Positions 1 to 11,711 of a stretch of DNA of 64,000 nucleotides are shown in pieces (position 1 is the stretch's first letter; each line of letters begins with the position of its first letter). This stretch comes from Natrarchaeobaculum sulfurireducens (GTDB lineage: Archaea > Halobacteriota > Halobacteria > Halobacteriales > Natrialbaceae), in assembly GCF_003430825.1 (NCBI RefSeq), contig NZ_CP024047.1:1922001-1986000 (forward strand), written 5' to 3'. Both the position numbers and the translations under genes were made by a program. The notes under the pieces are model-generated. The model ran no database searches. It was not told where the DNA came from and saw only the letters and a list, made by a program, of their open reading frames with translations.

Positions 1-1125
1 CGATTCGGTGACGTCGTAGCGGGCACAGAACAGCTCCGCATCCGTCTCGTCGTCGAGTACGTCGTGGACCTCCGCGGGCGTCCAGACGTAGAACACCCCC
101 TCCTCGTGCTCGCCCGTTTTTGGGTCCTCGCTCTGAGCATCGAGCGTACTGAAAAAGCCGCCATCGGGATGGGTCAACTCGCGTTCGACGAACTCGAGCG
201 TCTCTCTGACCACCTCGGCATAGCGCTCGTCGCCGGTGAGCTGGTAGCCGGTGAGCAGCGCCCGCGGGATCTCGGCATTGTCGTACAGCATCTTCTCGAA
301 GTGAGGCACCGTCCAGTCGCGGTCGACGCAGTACCGGTGAAAGCCGCCGCCGACGTGGTCGTAGAGGCCTCCTGCCACCATCGCGTCCAGCGACTCACAG
401 AGCACCTCGCGGAACGCCTCGCGCCCGGTCCGATCGTACGCCCGGGCGAGTACCTGTAACCGGGACGGCTGAGGGAACTTGGGACCGCTCGAGCCGAAGC
501 CACCGTGCTGGCGGTCGGCAGTCCTGAGCGCTGCTTCGGCCGCACGCTCGAGTACCTCGCTAGTTGGCGGGGCCGAACCGCGAACCGCGTCGGGCGTCTC
601 CTCGAGTCGGTCTCTTGCGGCACTGGTCCACTGGTCGGCTCGGTGTTCCATCTCCGCACGATCGTCGGGTGAGTCCCACGAGTCGCTGATTCGTCGACAG
701 AGATCGAGAAAACCGGGCTGGCCCCGTTTCGCTTCTCTGGGGAAGTACGTCCCCACGAAGAAGGGCTTGCCCTCGGGGGTGAGCCACGCCGACAGGGGCC
801 AGCCGCCACGACCTGAGACGAGTTGGCAGACCGTCATGTAGATACTATCGACGTCCGGACGCTCTTCGCGGTCGACCTTGATAGGGACGAAGTTCTCGTT
901 TACTACCTCGGCGACGTTCCCGTCGGCGAAGCTCTCGTCTTCCATGACGTGGCACCAGTGACACGCCGAGTAGCCGATCGAAAGGAAAATCGGGACGTCA
1001 CGGTCGCGGGCGGCCTCGAGCGCCTGCTCGTCCCAGGGCTGCCAGTTGACGGGGTTGTCCGCGTGCTGGCGGAGATACGGGCTCTCTTCCTCGTCGAGGC
1101 GGTTGCGTTCGGTGGGCTGATCCAT
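1..1125 (-). CDS. Thioredoxin-domain protein, DUF255 / YyaL-SSP411 family (3' end outside window)
   Basis: The window holds the first 375 codons; the rest lies beyond the left edge. The N-terminus begins MDQPTERNRLDEEESPYLRQ, carries a thioredoxin-like CHWCH motif near residue 55, and continues with a GGWPLS stretch and a GGGFHRYCVD stretch. These are hallmarks of the DUF255 (Thioredox_DsbH) family, whose members run to about 700 residues with a C-terminal (alpha/alpha)6 barrel. No signal peptide is visible, so it should act in the cytoplasm. The biochemical role of the family is poorly defined; a redox or sugar-epimerase-like activity is usually suggested. The ATG at 1125 is the natural start for the conserved ESPYLRQH segment. 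Family assignment is firm; function is not. Confidence 0.9.
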   Translation of the reverse strand, partial: MDQPTERNRLDEEESPYLRQHADNPVNWQPWDEQALEAARDRDVPIFLSIGYSACHWCHVMEDESFADGNVAEVVNENFVPIKVDREERPDVDSIYMTVCQLVSGRGGWPLSAWLTPEGKPFFVGTYFPREAKRGQPGFLDLCRRISDSWDSPDDRAEMEHRADQWTSAARDRLEETPDAVRGSAPPTSEVLERAAEAALRTADRQHGGFGSSGPKFPQPSRLQVLARAYDRTGREAFREVLCESLDAMVAGGLYDHVGGGFHRYCVDRDWTVPHFEKMLYDNAEIPRALLTGYQLTGDERYAEVVRETLEFVERELTHPDGGFFSTLDAQSEDPKTGEHEEGVFYVWTPAEVHDVLDDETDAELFCARYDVTES

Positions 1126-1236
1126 GACCCGATTAGGGCCAGGTATAGTAAAAGTCCGCGGTATGTTACTAAGAAGTCGGTCGGAGTAGACGGCCAGAAA
1201 CGGCCCGGCTCGAGTGATACACCGGACGTTGCCGGA

Positions 1237-2217
1237 CTACTGCACCGGCCTGGCCGACGGCGCGAAATCGTCGACGAGGTGTTCGAGCGTTCGGTCGATC
1301 GTCTCGATGTGTTCGGTCTGGGATTCGATTTCGGTGGCAATCGCGCCGGTGTCGGTCGCGATACGCTCCGCACTGGCGACCGTCTGATCGACCATGCTCG
1401 CGACCTCTTCGGTGCTCGAGGCCTGCTCGTCAGTCGCAGCGGCGACCTCGTCGATACCGGCCGAAACCTCGCCGACGACATCGTGGATGTCCTCGAGATG
1501 TTCGACGGCTCGATCGACCTCGTCGATGCCGCGTTCGATCCGCTCGTTGTTCTCGTCTAAGCTCGTGACTGCTGCGTTGGTCTTCTCCTCGACGTCGCGG
1601 ATCGTCCGTTCGATCTCGCTGGCTCGCTGCTGGGAGTCTTCGGCCAGCGATTTGACCTCGCTCGCAACGACGGCGAACCCATCGCCTGACTTGTCGGCGT
1701 GAGCAGCCTCGATCGAGGCGTTCAGCGCCAGCAGGTTCGTCTGATCGGCGATGTTGTCGATGATCGAGACGATTTCGTCGATCTCCGCGACGCTCTGTTG
1801 GATCGCAGTGACGTCTTCGGTTACCTCGGTTGCGGCCTCGCGAATCGATTCCATCGCCGAGCCGACTTCCCCAGCCGACTGCTGGCCGTTTTCAGCGAGT
1901 TCCTGGGCCGTCTCGCCCGCTGCGGCGACTTCCTCCGACGAGGAGGCGATCTCCTCGACCGACGCCGAAAGGCTCGAGGTCTCGTCGGCGACGTGCATGA
2001 TCGCCTCGTGTTGCTCGTTCGCTTCGGCGTGGATCTCCTCCAGCCGCTCGCTGATCTCACCAGTTCCCTGGCCGAGTTCCGCGAGCGACTCCTGTATCTC
2101 GGCAGCCTCGGCGTTGTCGTATCCCGCGTCCGCGTCGATGTCTTCGACGACGTCGGTGTCGATGCGCTCGGTCGTATCCTCGAGTCTACCGCCCGCAGAT
2201 CGGTTACCGAATGACAT
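1237..2217 (-). CDS. Soluble methyl-accepting chemotaxis-type transducer
   Basis: This 326-residue protein has an N-terminal acidic segment of about 60 residues followed by an MCP signalling domain, a long heptad coiled-coil hairpin. The highly conserved tip [19 protein letters not shown] is present. No transmembrane segment, HAMP, PAS or globin domain is visible, so it is probably a cytoplasmic transducer that couples to CheA/CheW. Its input domain is either very short or supplied by a partner. I chose the ATG giving [10 protein letters not shown] because sequence upstream of it does not look coding. An in-frame TTG at 2361 and an ATG at 2241 are the alternatives. It converges with no neighbour and sits apart from any che genes in this window. 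Confidence 0.85.
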   Translation of the reverse strand: MSFGNRSAGGRLEDTTERIDTDVVEDIDADAGYDNAEAAEIQESLAELGQGTGEISERLEEIHAEANEQHEAIMHVADETSSLSASVEEIASSSEEVAAAGETAQELAENGQQSAGEVGSAMESIREAATEVTEDVTAIQQSVAEIDEIVSIIDNIADQTNLLALNASIEAAHADKSGDGFAVVASEVKSLAEDSQQRASEIERTIRDVEEKTNAAVTSLDENNERIERGIDEVDRAVEHLEDIHDVVGEVSAGIDEVAAATDEQASSTEEVASMVDQTVASAERIATDTGAIATEIESQTEHIETIDRTLEHLVDDFAPSARPVQ

Positions 2218-2533
2218 CACACACCTCCGTCCTCTCGTCATACTGGGAGTGTTCGGGACACGAATTCCGTGAGAAAGCCGCACTTCTGTGGCCACTGACG
2301 ATTTCCAATTCCGGCATTCACACAGACAAAGGGCGGTCTCCAGTATATGCTTTTTTGCCAACGGTGCCGGTTTCTCCCCGAGTGCTAGCTATTGACCCGA
2401 TAGCGTGGTCACGTGTTCACTACGACGAGGGATTGCTACAAGATACTGAATACGCCCCTCATATGACGGCGTTTCCTCGCGGGGTCTGTGGACTCGAACA
2501 GCCACCGGACGGACCGGCGACCGGGCTCCGGCG
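2218..2533. other. Intergenic region between aconitase and transducer
   Basis: About 316 bases without a convincing gene. On the minus strand an AT-rich GCATATACT stretch near 2341-2352 could be a TATA box for the transducer gene, but it lies about 125 nt from the chosen start. It would therefore imply a leader or one of the upstream starts. I see nothing else in it. Confidence 0.4.
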
Positions 2534-5296
<2,763 letters not shown>

Positions 5297-5521
5297 ATGC
5301 GCGGCTATGGACCCATCACATTTGAAACTGCCGAGAACCGTTCGAAGCGGTCACAACGGCCCCGTATTTGTCGGGGCAAATTTTGCATCGCACAGAATAA
5401 CCCGATATCATCAGTTTCAGGCTCTACCGACCGGTTCGACCGTCCGATCTGCACCGATCGTTAATGACTATTTTATCACCGGGTGGAAAAATGAGACAAC
5501 GAGACGGACGGCAGTCACCGA

Positions 5522-6082
5522 TCAGTTCGTGCGAACGTATTCGACGAACGCGAACCCGTCGCGGTCGTCCCGACTGGCCTCCCGAAAGGCGGTCCGGTCC
5601 CAGTCGGGAAAGGCGGTGTCGCCGTCCGGCTCGTCGTCAATCTCGGTGACGATCAGCCGATCGAGCACGGGAAGGAACTGCTCGTAAATCGAGGCCCCGC
5701 CCGCGACGAAGATTCGCGAGGCGTCGTCGTGGCGCTCGCGCGCGGCCCTCCCTGCCCGCTCGAGAGCCTCCTCGAGATCGTGCGCGACGAGGGCGTTCTC
5801 GGGCGTCTCGAGGTCACGGGTCGTCACGACGACCGTCGTCCGACCGGGGAGCGGTTCGCCGAGGGCCTCTAAGATGCCCTCGTAGGTGATTCGTCCCATG
5901 ACGACGGGGTGGTCCATCGTCGTCTGCTTGAAGTGGGCGAGGTCTTCGGGGAGGTGCCACGGCATCTCGCCGTCCTTCCCGATGATGCCGTTGTCGGCGA
6001 CGGCGACGATACCGACGAGTTCGCGACCCGTCTCGAGTGCCGGTTCCCCGGCGGCGTCGCTGGGGGTCGAGTCGTCGCTCAT
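5522..6082 (-). CDS. folA: Dihydrofolate reductase
   Basis: The 186-residue protein reduces dihydrofolate to tetrahydrofolate with NADPH. The family core is clear: GIVAVADNGIIGKDGEMPWHLPED contains the Met20-loop region and the catalytic acid, followed by VVMGRITYEG and IFVAGGASIYEQFL for NADPH binding. I start at ATG 6082, which overlaps the thymidylate synthase stop as ATGA. The 68 extra codons upstream in frame lie inside that gene and do not look like DHFR. The pairing regenerates the folate that thymidylate synthase oxidises, as in haloarchaeal hdrB-thyA units. Confidence 0.95.
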   Translation of the reverse strand: MSDDSTPSDAAGEPALETGRELVGIVAVADNGIIGKDGEMPWHLPEDLAHFKQTTMDHPVVMGRITYEGILEALGEPLPGRTTVVVTTRDLETPENALVAHDLEEALERAGRAARERHDDASRIFVAGGASIYEQFLPVLDRLIVTEIDDEPDGDTAFPDWDRTAFREASRDDRDGFAFVEYVRTN

Positions 6083-7095
6083 TCGGCCACCGAGAACGCG
6101 ATTCCCTCGTGGGACTCGTACCCGAGGAGTTCGACGTCCTCGTAGGCGAGGTCGTCGATCGAGACGTTCGCAACCTCGAGCGTCGGTCGTTCGAGCGGGT
6201 CGCGCGAGAGTTGCTCGAGCAGGCCAGGAACGTGATCGAGACGCTCGTCGCCCTCGGCTTCCGCCGGCGCTTCGGCCTCGAGCCACTCGCGAACCGCGAG
6301 GTAGCCCTCACGGTCGTCGACGTCGGCGAGCCGGGCCTGGAGGGTCTCGAGGTTGTCGGCGTACCACTCGCCGCGGTCACCACGACCACAGTAGACGTGT
6401 GCGTCGACGACGGTGTGAGCGAACGTGCCGGGTTCGAAGCCCGTCTGCTGGGCGACGACGGTCGTCAAAAGCGCGTAGGCGGCGATATTGAACGGGATTC
6501 CGAGTGCGATGTCGCCCGATCGCTGGGTGAGATGGCAGTTCAGCCGGTCGCCCTGGACGTTGAAGACGAAGGTGTAGTGACACGGCGGCAGCGTCGAGAC
6601 CGCCGCGTTCGCGGGGTGCCAGGCGTTGACGACGAACCGACGCGAGTTCGGCGAGTCCGAGAGCCCGTCGACCACGTACTGTAACTGGTCGAACGTCAGT
6701 CGGCCGTCCGCCTCCTCGGTGACCCACTGGTCGGCCGCCTCAGGCCAGGACTCGCCCTCGAGACGCGCCTCCGCTGCTGGGATGGGGTATCGACGCCAGA
6801 ACCGGCCGTAGGCGGTATCGAGATGCCCGTCATCGTCGGCCCAGGCGTCCCAGATCTTCGTTTCCTCACGCAGGTCTCGGATGTGCTCTTGACCTGAGAG
6901 GTACCAGCAGACCTCGTGGAGCATCGAGTTCCACCGATAGCCGTCCATCTTTTTGGTCGTGAGCAGGGGATAGCCCTTCGAGAGGTCGACCTCGTAGTGT
7001 TCGCTAAACGACGAAACCGTGTCGACGCCGGTGCGGTTGGGCTTGTAGGTCCCTCCCGAGAGCGCGGCCTCGACCAGCTCGAGGTACTGTTGCAT
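6079..7095 (-). CDS. thyA: Thymidylate synthase
   Basis: This 338-residue ThyA methylates dUMP to dTMP with 5,10-methylene-tetrahydrofolate. The catalytic Cys172 lies in TLPPCHYTF, followed by the folate/dUMP motif LTQRSGDIALGIPFN. The N-terminal arginine region NRTGVDT is also present. It is longer than bacterial ThyA because of acidic inserts around residues 90-130 and 230-260, which is common in haloarchaea. It is translationally coupled to the downstream DHFR by a 4-base overlap. Its start codon lies in the downstream copy of a 41-bp tandem duplication, described separately, so its promoter and leader have an unusual history. Confidence 0.97.
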   Translation of the reverse strand: MQQYLELVEAALSGGTYKPNRTGVDTVSSFSEHYEVDLSKGYPLLTTKKMDGYRWNSMLHEVCWYLSGQEHIRDLREETKIWDAWADDDGHLDTAYGRFWRRYPIPAAEARLEGESWPEAADQWVTEEADGRLTFDQLQYVVDGLSDSPNSRRFVVNAWHPANAAVSTLPPCHYTFVFNVQGDRLNCHLTQRSGDIALGIPFNIAAYALLTTVVAQQTGFEPGTFAHTVVDAHVYCGRGDRGEWYADNLETLQARLADVDDREGYLAVREWLEAEAPAEAEGDERLDHVPGLLEQLSRDPLERPTLEVANVSIDDLAYEDVELLGYESHEGIAFSVAE

Positions 7096-7162
7096 TGTCG
7101 CGCCATTCGAAGCCCCCGACTAAGGTACTGTTGTATTGTCGCGCCACTCGAAGCCCCGAGTA
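7082..7162. repeat. 41-bp tandem duplication spanning the thyA start
   Basis: Two imperfect copies lie head to tail at 7082-7122 and 7123-7162, differing at a handful of positions. On the minus strand the downstream copy (7082-7122) holds the thyA ATG at 7095. The equivalent triplet in the upstream copy is ATA. The unit includes the first codons of thyA (ATG CAA CAG TAC) and about 27 bases before them. The 40/41-bp period breaks frame, so the upstream copy cannot simply extend the protein. Confidence 0.9.
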
Positions 7163-7253
7163 AAACACTGCGCTTCGAGGACCTGGTGACGGTGGAATCA
7201 CTTTCACCGCGCTCTCCAAATCCTCATTGTCCCCCCGCACGTTCCGTCGGTCG

Positions 7254-8888
7254 ATGACCGCTCGAGCCGGCCCTGGCCTGCTGGCGCTTTCGCCGTCGGT
7301 GCTCGCTGACCGTCCGGAGGCGACCCTGCAGGATATGGCGGCCACGCTCGAGCCTGACGCTGTCTGGGTGCTTGGCCCATCGCGCGATGCTCGGGCGTTC
7401 GCCCGCGCCCGGCGAGCGTTCGACGTGCCGGTGGTCCACCCGCCGCTCGAATCGGGCGACGGCCCGCTCTCGACGCTGGCGGTCGACACTACTGGCCGGA
7501 CACTCGAGGTCGCGTTCGCTCCCGACGCACGAGCGCTCCAGAGAGACCCCGAAACGGCCGCAAAAGAACTCACCGCCTCGAAACCTTGCGCGCTCGTCTG
7601 TGACGACGTCACGACCAGCGTTCGCCCGACCGCCCTCGAGACGACGCTCGAGTGCGCGGACGCACTCGCGAGTGCGCTCCCGCGCGGGCGCGTTTCGACC
7701 GTCCTTACAGGGGGTGAGCCGGCCGGCTACGACGAACTGTGGCATCTCGAGCCAGCGACTGGGGCCGTAAGAGCCGTCGATCACGACCCACTGGTCGGTT
7801 CCGACTCGACCGATGACGAGGCGGTTTCGATCCGCGTCCGTGGTGCGGGATCGGTCGAGAGCTACGGCAAATCGACGGGCGTCGCGCTCGTGACTCTCGA
7901 CGGCGACGGTGACGGCGTCGAGCGGACCGATACTCACGACGTCACCGACTTCGGCCTCGAGGCCGTCTCCGGGATTGGCCCGAAGACGGCCGCCCGACTC
8001 GCCGACCGGGGGATACAGACGCGGGCGGACGTGCTCGAGACGTCTATGGCGACGCTCGCCGACCTTCCGGGAGTCGGGCGGGACCGCGCACGGACGTTCC
8101 ACCAGCACGCGACGGTCCTCGAGACGGGCGAGCCCCGGCGACTCACCGACGAGTCTCTCCCCGGTGAGAACTGGTCGACACCGCCGCTGTGTCTCGACAT
8201 CGAGACCGACGGTCTCTCGCCGACGATCATCTGGCAGGTCGGCGTCTACGACCCTGTCACCGACGAGTACCGCGCGTTCGTCGAGCGAACCGATCCGACA
8301 GATCCGGCCCCGGTGCTCGAGGCGTTCTGTGACTGGCTGTTCGGCATCCACCCTAACCGGGCGTTGCTCACCTGGAACGGCTGGCGCTTCGACTACCGCC
8401 ACCTCGGGGCGTTCATCGCGAAACACGTCCCGTACTACGCCGAGGAGTGGGAGGCGATTCCCACGTTCGATCTCTACCTGTGGGCCGTCGGCAACGACAA
8501 CGCGTTGCTCCCCGGACGAACGAACGCACTCGAGGACGTCGCATCGGCGCTTGACTACGAGGGCGCGGGAACGGGCCTCGACGGCGCGCGAACCGCCGCG
8601 GCCTACCAGCGGTTCGTCCGAACCGGGGAGCCGCTCGAGTGGGATCGCCACGAAGCCTACTGCGAGGACGACTGCCGGGCGCTGTGGCACGTCTACGAAC
8701 ACCTTCGAGACGCCCCACAGGCGGATTCGACGGCTGAAACCACCGCCAGCGATCGCTCGAGTACATCATCCGCTGGACTCACTGACGCCGCGGAGTCGGA
8801 CTCGAGCGGCCGTCGCCGGGAGCCGACGTCAGGCGAGACCAAGAACTCGACCGAGAGGACCGAGCAGACTGGGTTAGGTGATTTCTGA
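7254..8888 (+). CDS. HhH-containing RNase H-like DEDD exonuclease, YprB/MrfB-type
   Basis: The 544-residue protein has an unrecognised N-terminal domain (1-220), then two helix-hairpin-helix motifs (SGIGPKTAARL and LPGVGRDRARTF, about 230-285). A DEDD-type 3'-5' exonuclease fold follows, with Asp315/Glu317 in LDIETDG, TWNGWRFDYRHL, and a closing acidic CEDDCRALW. This matches COG3359 (YprB family), which includes Bacillus MrfB. The C-terminal 60 residues are Ser/Thr/Glu-rich and probably disordered. A TTG at 7227 is an alternative start; the ATG was preferred. The next gene, a DUF1998 helicase, begins 3 bases after the stop, so the two are surely co-transcribed, as mrfA and mrfB are paired in Bacillus. 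A role in DNA repair is inferred from that pairing. Confidence 0.88.
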   Translation: MTARAGPGLLALSPSVLADRPEATLQDMAATLEPDAVWVLGPSRDARAFARARRAFDVPVVHPPLESGDGPLSTLAVDTTGRTLEVAFAPDARALQRDPETAAKELTASKPCALVCDDVTTSVRPTALETTLECADALASALPRGRVSTVLTGGEPAGYDELWHLEPATGAVRAVDHDPLVGSDSTDDEAVSIRVRGAGSVESYGKSTGVALVTLDGDGDGVERTDTHDVTDFGLEAVSGIGPKTAARLADRGIQTRADVLETSMATLADLPGVGRDRARTFHQHATVLETGEPRRLTDESLPGENWSTPPLCLDIETDGLSPTIIWQVGVYDPVTDEYRAFVERTDPTDPAPVLEAFCDWLFGIHPNRALLTWNGWRFDYRHLGAFIAKHVPYYAEEWEAIPTFDLYLWAVGNDNALLPGRTNALEDVASALDYEGAGTGLDGARTAAAYQRFVRTGEPLEWDRHEAYCEDDCRALWHVYEHLRDAPQADSTAETTASDRSSTSSAGLTDAAESDSSGRRREPTSGETKNSTERTEQTGLGDF

Positions 8889-8891
8889 CCG

Positions 8892-11612
8892 ATGAACAAG
8901 CGATCATCAACCGACACGACTGACGTCTCGATCACGGGCGAGGGTCTCCTCGAGACGTTTCCGCGTTACCGCGATGGGGATGACGTGACTGTCCTCGAGT
9001 TGCCGGGGCGGGAGGCCGAGACGGTTCCGCCCACCGACGTACTCCGGCCGGAACTCGCGGAAGCACTCGAGAATCCGCTCTACAGCCACCAGGCCGAGGC
9101 ACTCTCCGCCCTCGCCCACGGACAGCACGTTTGCGTCGCGACGAGTACGTCCTCGGGGAAGACGCGCATCTACGCCCTCCAGATCGCCCGTCACGTCCTC
9201 GAGGCGCGGGCTCGAAGCGAGGAGTCGACCGCGTACCTGCTCTATCCGACGAAGGCGCTCTCGCGAGATCAAGAACGGAGTTTGAACGACTTCTTCGAGG
9301 CACTGGACCTCGAGATCACGGTTCGGGTCTACGACGGCGACACCGAGTACGGCGAGAACCGACGGCGGATCCGTGAGGAGGCGGACGTCATCATCACGAA
9401 CTTCGCGGGCGTGAACACGTATCTGCACGATCACGACCGCTGGGCTCGTTTCCTCTCGGCGTGTGATCTCGTGGTGATCGACGAGTCACACACCTACACT
9501 GGCATCCACGGGATGCACGTCGCCTGGATCATCCGCCGACTCAAACGTGTCCTGTCGTACTACGACTGTGACCCCCAGTACGTCCTCACGAGCGCGACGA
9601 TCGGTAACCCGGGTGAGCACTCCGAAGCCCTGATCGACGAGCCCGTAACCGTGATCGACGACGACGGCTCGCCGACGGGTCCGCGCGAACTGGTGCTGTG
9701 GAACCCGCCGCCTCGAGCGCACCAGGACACAGGCGACGACCGCGACGAGTGGGCCGAGACGGACGAGAACGACACGGGTGAGCGTGCCACCGAAGCGGAC
9801 GCCACTGCCATCCTCGAGCGCGTCCCAGCGACCGTCGAAGCGCCGCGGATTCTCTCACACCTGGCGTACCACGACGCTCAGACGTTGCTGTTTACGCCCT
9901 CGAGAAAGCTCGCCGAGCTGTCGGTTAAGCGGGCCGCGAAGTTCCGAGGAGACAACCGACGCACCTACGTGAACCCCGACCGGGGGAGTGCGATCGAACC
10001 CTACCACGCCGGCCACTCGCGCCGACAACGCCACGGCACCGAACACCAGCTGAAGACGGGACTGCTGGATGGCGTCGCCTCGACCAACGCCCTCGAGTTG
10101 GGGATCGACGTCGGCGAGATGGACGCGACGGTCCAGCTGGGCTATCCGGGTCAGCGCCAGTCCTTCTGGCAACAGATCGGCCGTGCCGGCCGAGGGACGA
10201 AACGCGCGCTCTCGGTACTCGTCGCCGAACACCGTACGCTCGATCAGTACGTCGTCTCGAATCCGGAGTACCTGCTCGAAGCCGACGTCGAAGATGCGGT
10301 CGTCGACGTCGAGAACGACGCCGTCTTCGCCCAGCACGTCCGGTGTGCCACAGACGAACTGGCACTTAGCGAAGACGACGCAGGATCGTTCGCCGACCGC
10401 GACCGACTCGAGCGCGCCGTCGAGATGTGGCGTCGGGCCGGGCAGCTAACCGGCGCACTCGAGGCCGGGGTCTCTTATGTGGGGTCGCCCCGGCCACAGC
10501 AATCGATCTCGCTGTACGCGACGGCCGGTGAGGAGTACGAGGTTCGACTGGCCGACGGTGTCGACGAGCAGTACGACCCGGAGATGGAGCCACTCGCCAG
10601 AGAACGCGTCCTCCGGGACTTCCACGAGGGGGCAGTGCGACTCCATCAGGGCCAGCAGTACGAGGTCGTCACCGTCGATCACAGTTCGCCGCGGCCGTCG
10701 GTGACGGTTCGACCGACGAACGTCGACTACTACACGCGCACCCGAACCGACGTGACAGTTCTGGATGCGGTGTCGGAGGAATCACGGGATATCGGTGAGT
10801 TTACCCTACACTTCGGCCGCGGTCGGGTGCTCGTCTACCACGGCAGGTACGACGAGGTCGGCATCCACGACGGGATGACGAAATCACAGGCGATCCCCAC
10901 CGAGAACCCGCCGCTGTCGATGGAGACGCAACTGTGCTGGCTCGAGGTTCCCAAACACGTCGAACGCGCACTCGTCGAGAAACATCGCGAGTTCTCGGTT
11001 CCCGATCTCGAGGATGGTCTCGCGGAGACGGCCCATCTCGGCTACGCGGGCGGGTTACACGCCGCCGAACACGCAATCATCGGCGTCGCCCCGCTCGAGT
11101 TGATGGTCGACAAACGCGATCTGGGTGGGCTGGCGACGCTTTCGGTCGACTCTCACCTCGACCAGGACGTGACTTCGGACGAGGCCGCTCGAGGCGGCTC
11201 GTCGGGGGCGGACCCGGCCAACACAGCCGGCGCGCCGCGAAACATCGCGGCCGCCGAAGCGACGGTCAGGGAGATCGCGATGGGCCTCGAGCGCGAGCCA
11301 GCCAGCGGCTGGTTCGTCTACGACGGCATCGAAGGTGGCCTCGGCTTTGCGCGGGCCATCTACGACAACTACGAAGCCGTCGCAGAGCGAGCCAGGGAGC
11401 TGATCGCAGGCTGTGACTGTGGGACCGTCGGCGGCTGTCCGGCCTGCGTGATGGACGATCAGTGTGGCAACGACAACCAACCACTCCACCGCGAGGCTGC
11501 AGTCGACGTTATAGACCAGTTGCTCGGTGATGCAGACGAGACGGCACTCGAGCCGTACCTGCCGGACGAGGAGTTCGGCGGTGACCGACGGCCACCGCTG
11601 TTTTACGCGTGA
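8892..11612 (+). CDS. DEAD/DEAH-box helicase with C-terminal zinc-binding DUF1998 domain, MrfA/Hrq1-type
   Basis: This 906-residue superfamily 2 helicase has Walker A TSTSSGKT (residues 84-91), a DESH motif II (197-200), motif III TSATIG, and motif VI QQIGRAGRGTKR. The C-terminal region carries GGLGFARAIYDNYE and a four-cysteine cluster (841, 843, 849, 852, with another at 858). That cluster is diagnostic of the DUF1998 domain found in Bacillus MrfA and fungal Hrq1. Those proteins are 3'-5' DNA helicases acting on crosslinked or damaged DNA. It directly follows the HhH-exonuclease gene. A Ser/Gly-rich acidic insert (about residues 750-775) splits the zinc region from the core, a typical halophile embellishment. 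Helicase identity is firm; the repair role is inferred. Confidence 0.93.
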   Translation: MNKRSSTDTTDVSITGEGLLETFPRYRDGDDVTVLELPGREAETVPPTDVLRPELAEALENPLYSHQAEALSALAHGQHVCVATSTSSGKTRIYALQIARHVLEARARSEESTAYLLYPTKALSRDQERSLNDFFEALDLEITVRVYDGDTEYGENRRRIREEADVIITNFAGVNTYLHDHDRWARFLSACDLVVIDESHTYTGIHGMHVAWIIRRLKRVLSYYDCDPQYVLTSATIGNPGEHSEALIDEPVTVIDDDGSPTGPRELVLWNPPPRAHQDTGDDRDEWAETDENDTGERATEADATAILERVPATVEAPRILSHLAYHDAQTLLFTPSRKLAELSVKRAAKFRGDNRRTYVNPDRGSAIEPYHAGHSRRQRHGTEHQLKTGLLDGVASTNALELGIDVGEMDATVQLGYPGQRQSFWQQIGRAGRGTKRALSVLVAEHRTLDQYVVSNPEYLLEADVEDAVVDVENDAVFAQHVRCATDELALSEDDAGSFADRDRLERAVEMWRRAGQLTGALEAGVSYVGSPRPQQSISLYATAGEEYEVRLADGVDEQYDPEMEPLARERVLRDFHEGAVRLHQGQQYEVVTVDHSSPRPSVTVRPTNVDYYTRTRTDVTVLDAVSEESRDIGEFTLHFGRGRVLVYHGRYDEVGIHDGMTKSQAIPTENPPLSMETQLCWLEVPKHVERALVEKHREFSVPDLEDGLAETAHLGYAGGLHAAEHAIIGVAPLELMVDKRDLGGLATLSVDSHLDQDVTSDEAARGGSSGADPANTAGAPRNIAAAEATVREIAMGLEREPASGWFVYDGIEGGLGFARAIYDNYEAVAERARELIAGCDCGTVGGCPACVMDDQCGNDNQPLHREAAVDVIDQLLGDADETALEPYLPDEEFGGDRRPPLFYA

Positions 11613-11711
11613 AACCGGTCGCTCGCACATCCTCGAGCAGTGCACGTTCGTGCATACATTCGGCTCGGACAAAGAGCAACGTTTACAGGTTCGTGCGTTC
11701 CGCTATCGACC

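Noticed and set aside
7224-8702. A 492-codon minus-strand frame opposite the HhH-exonuclease
   Set aside because: Antisense shadow; the plus strand carries recognisable HhH and DEDD motifs.
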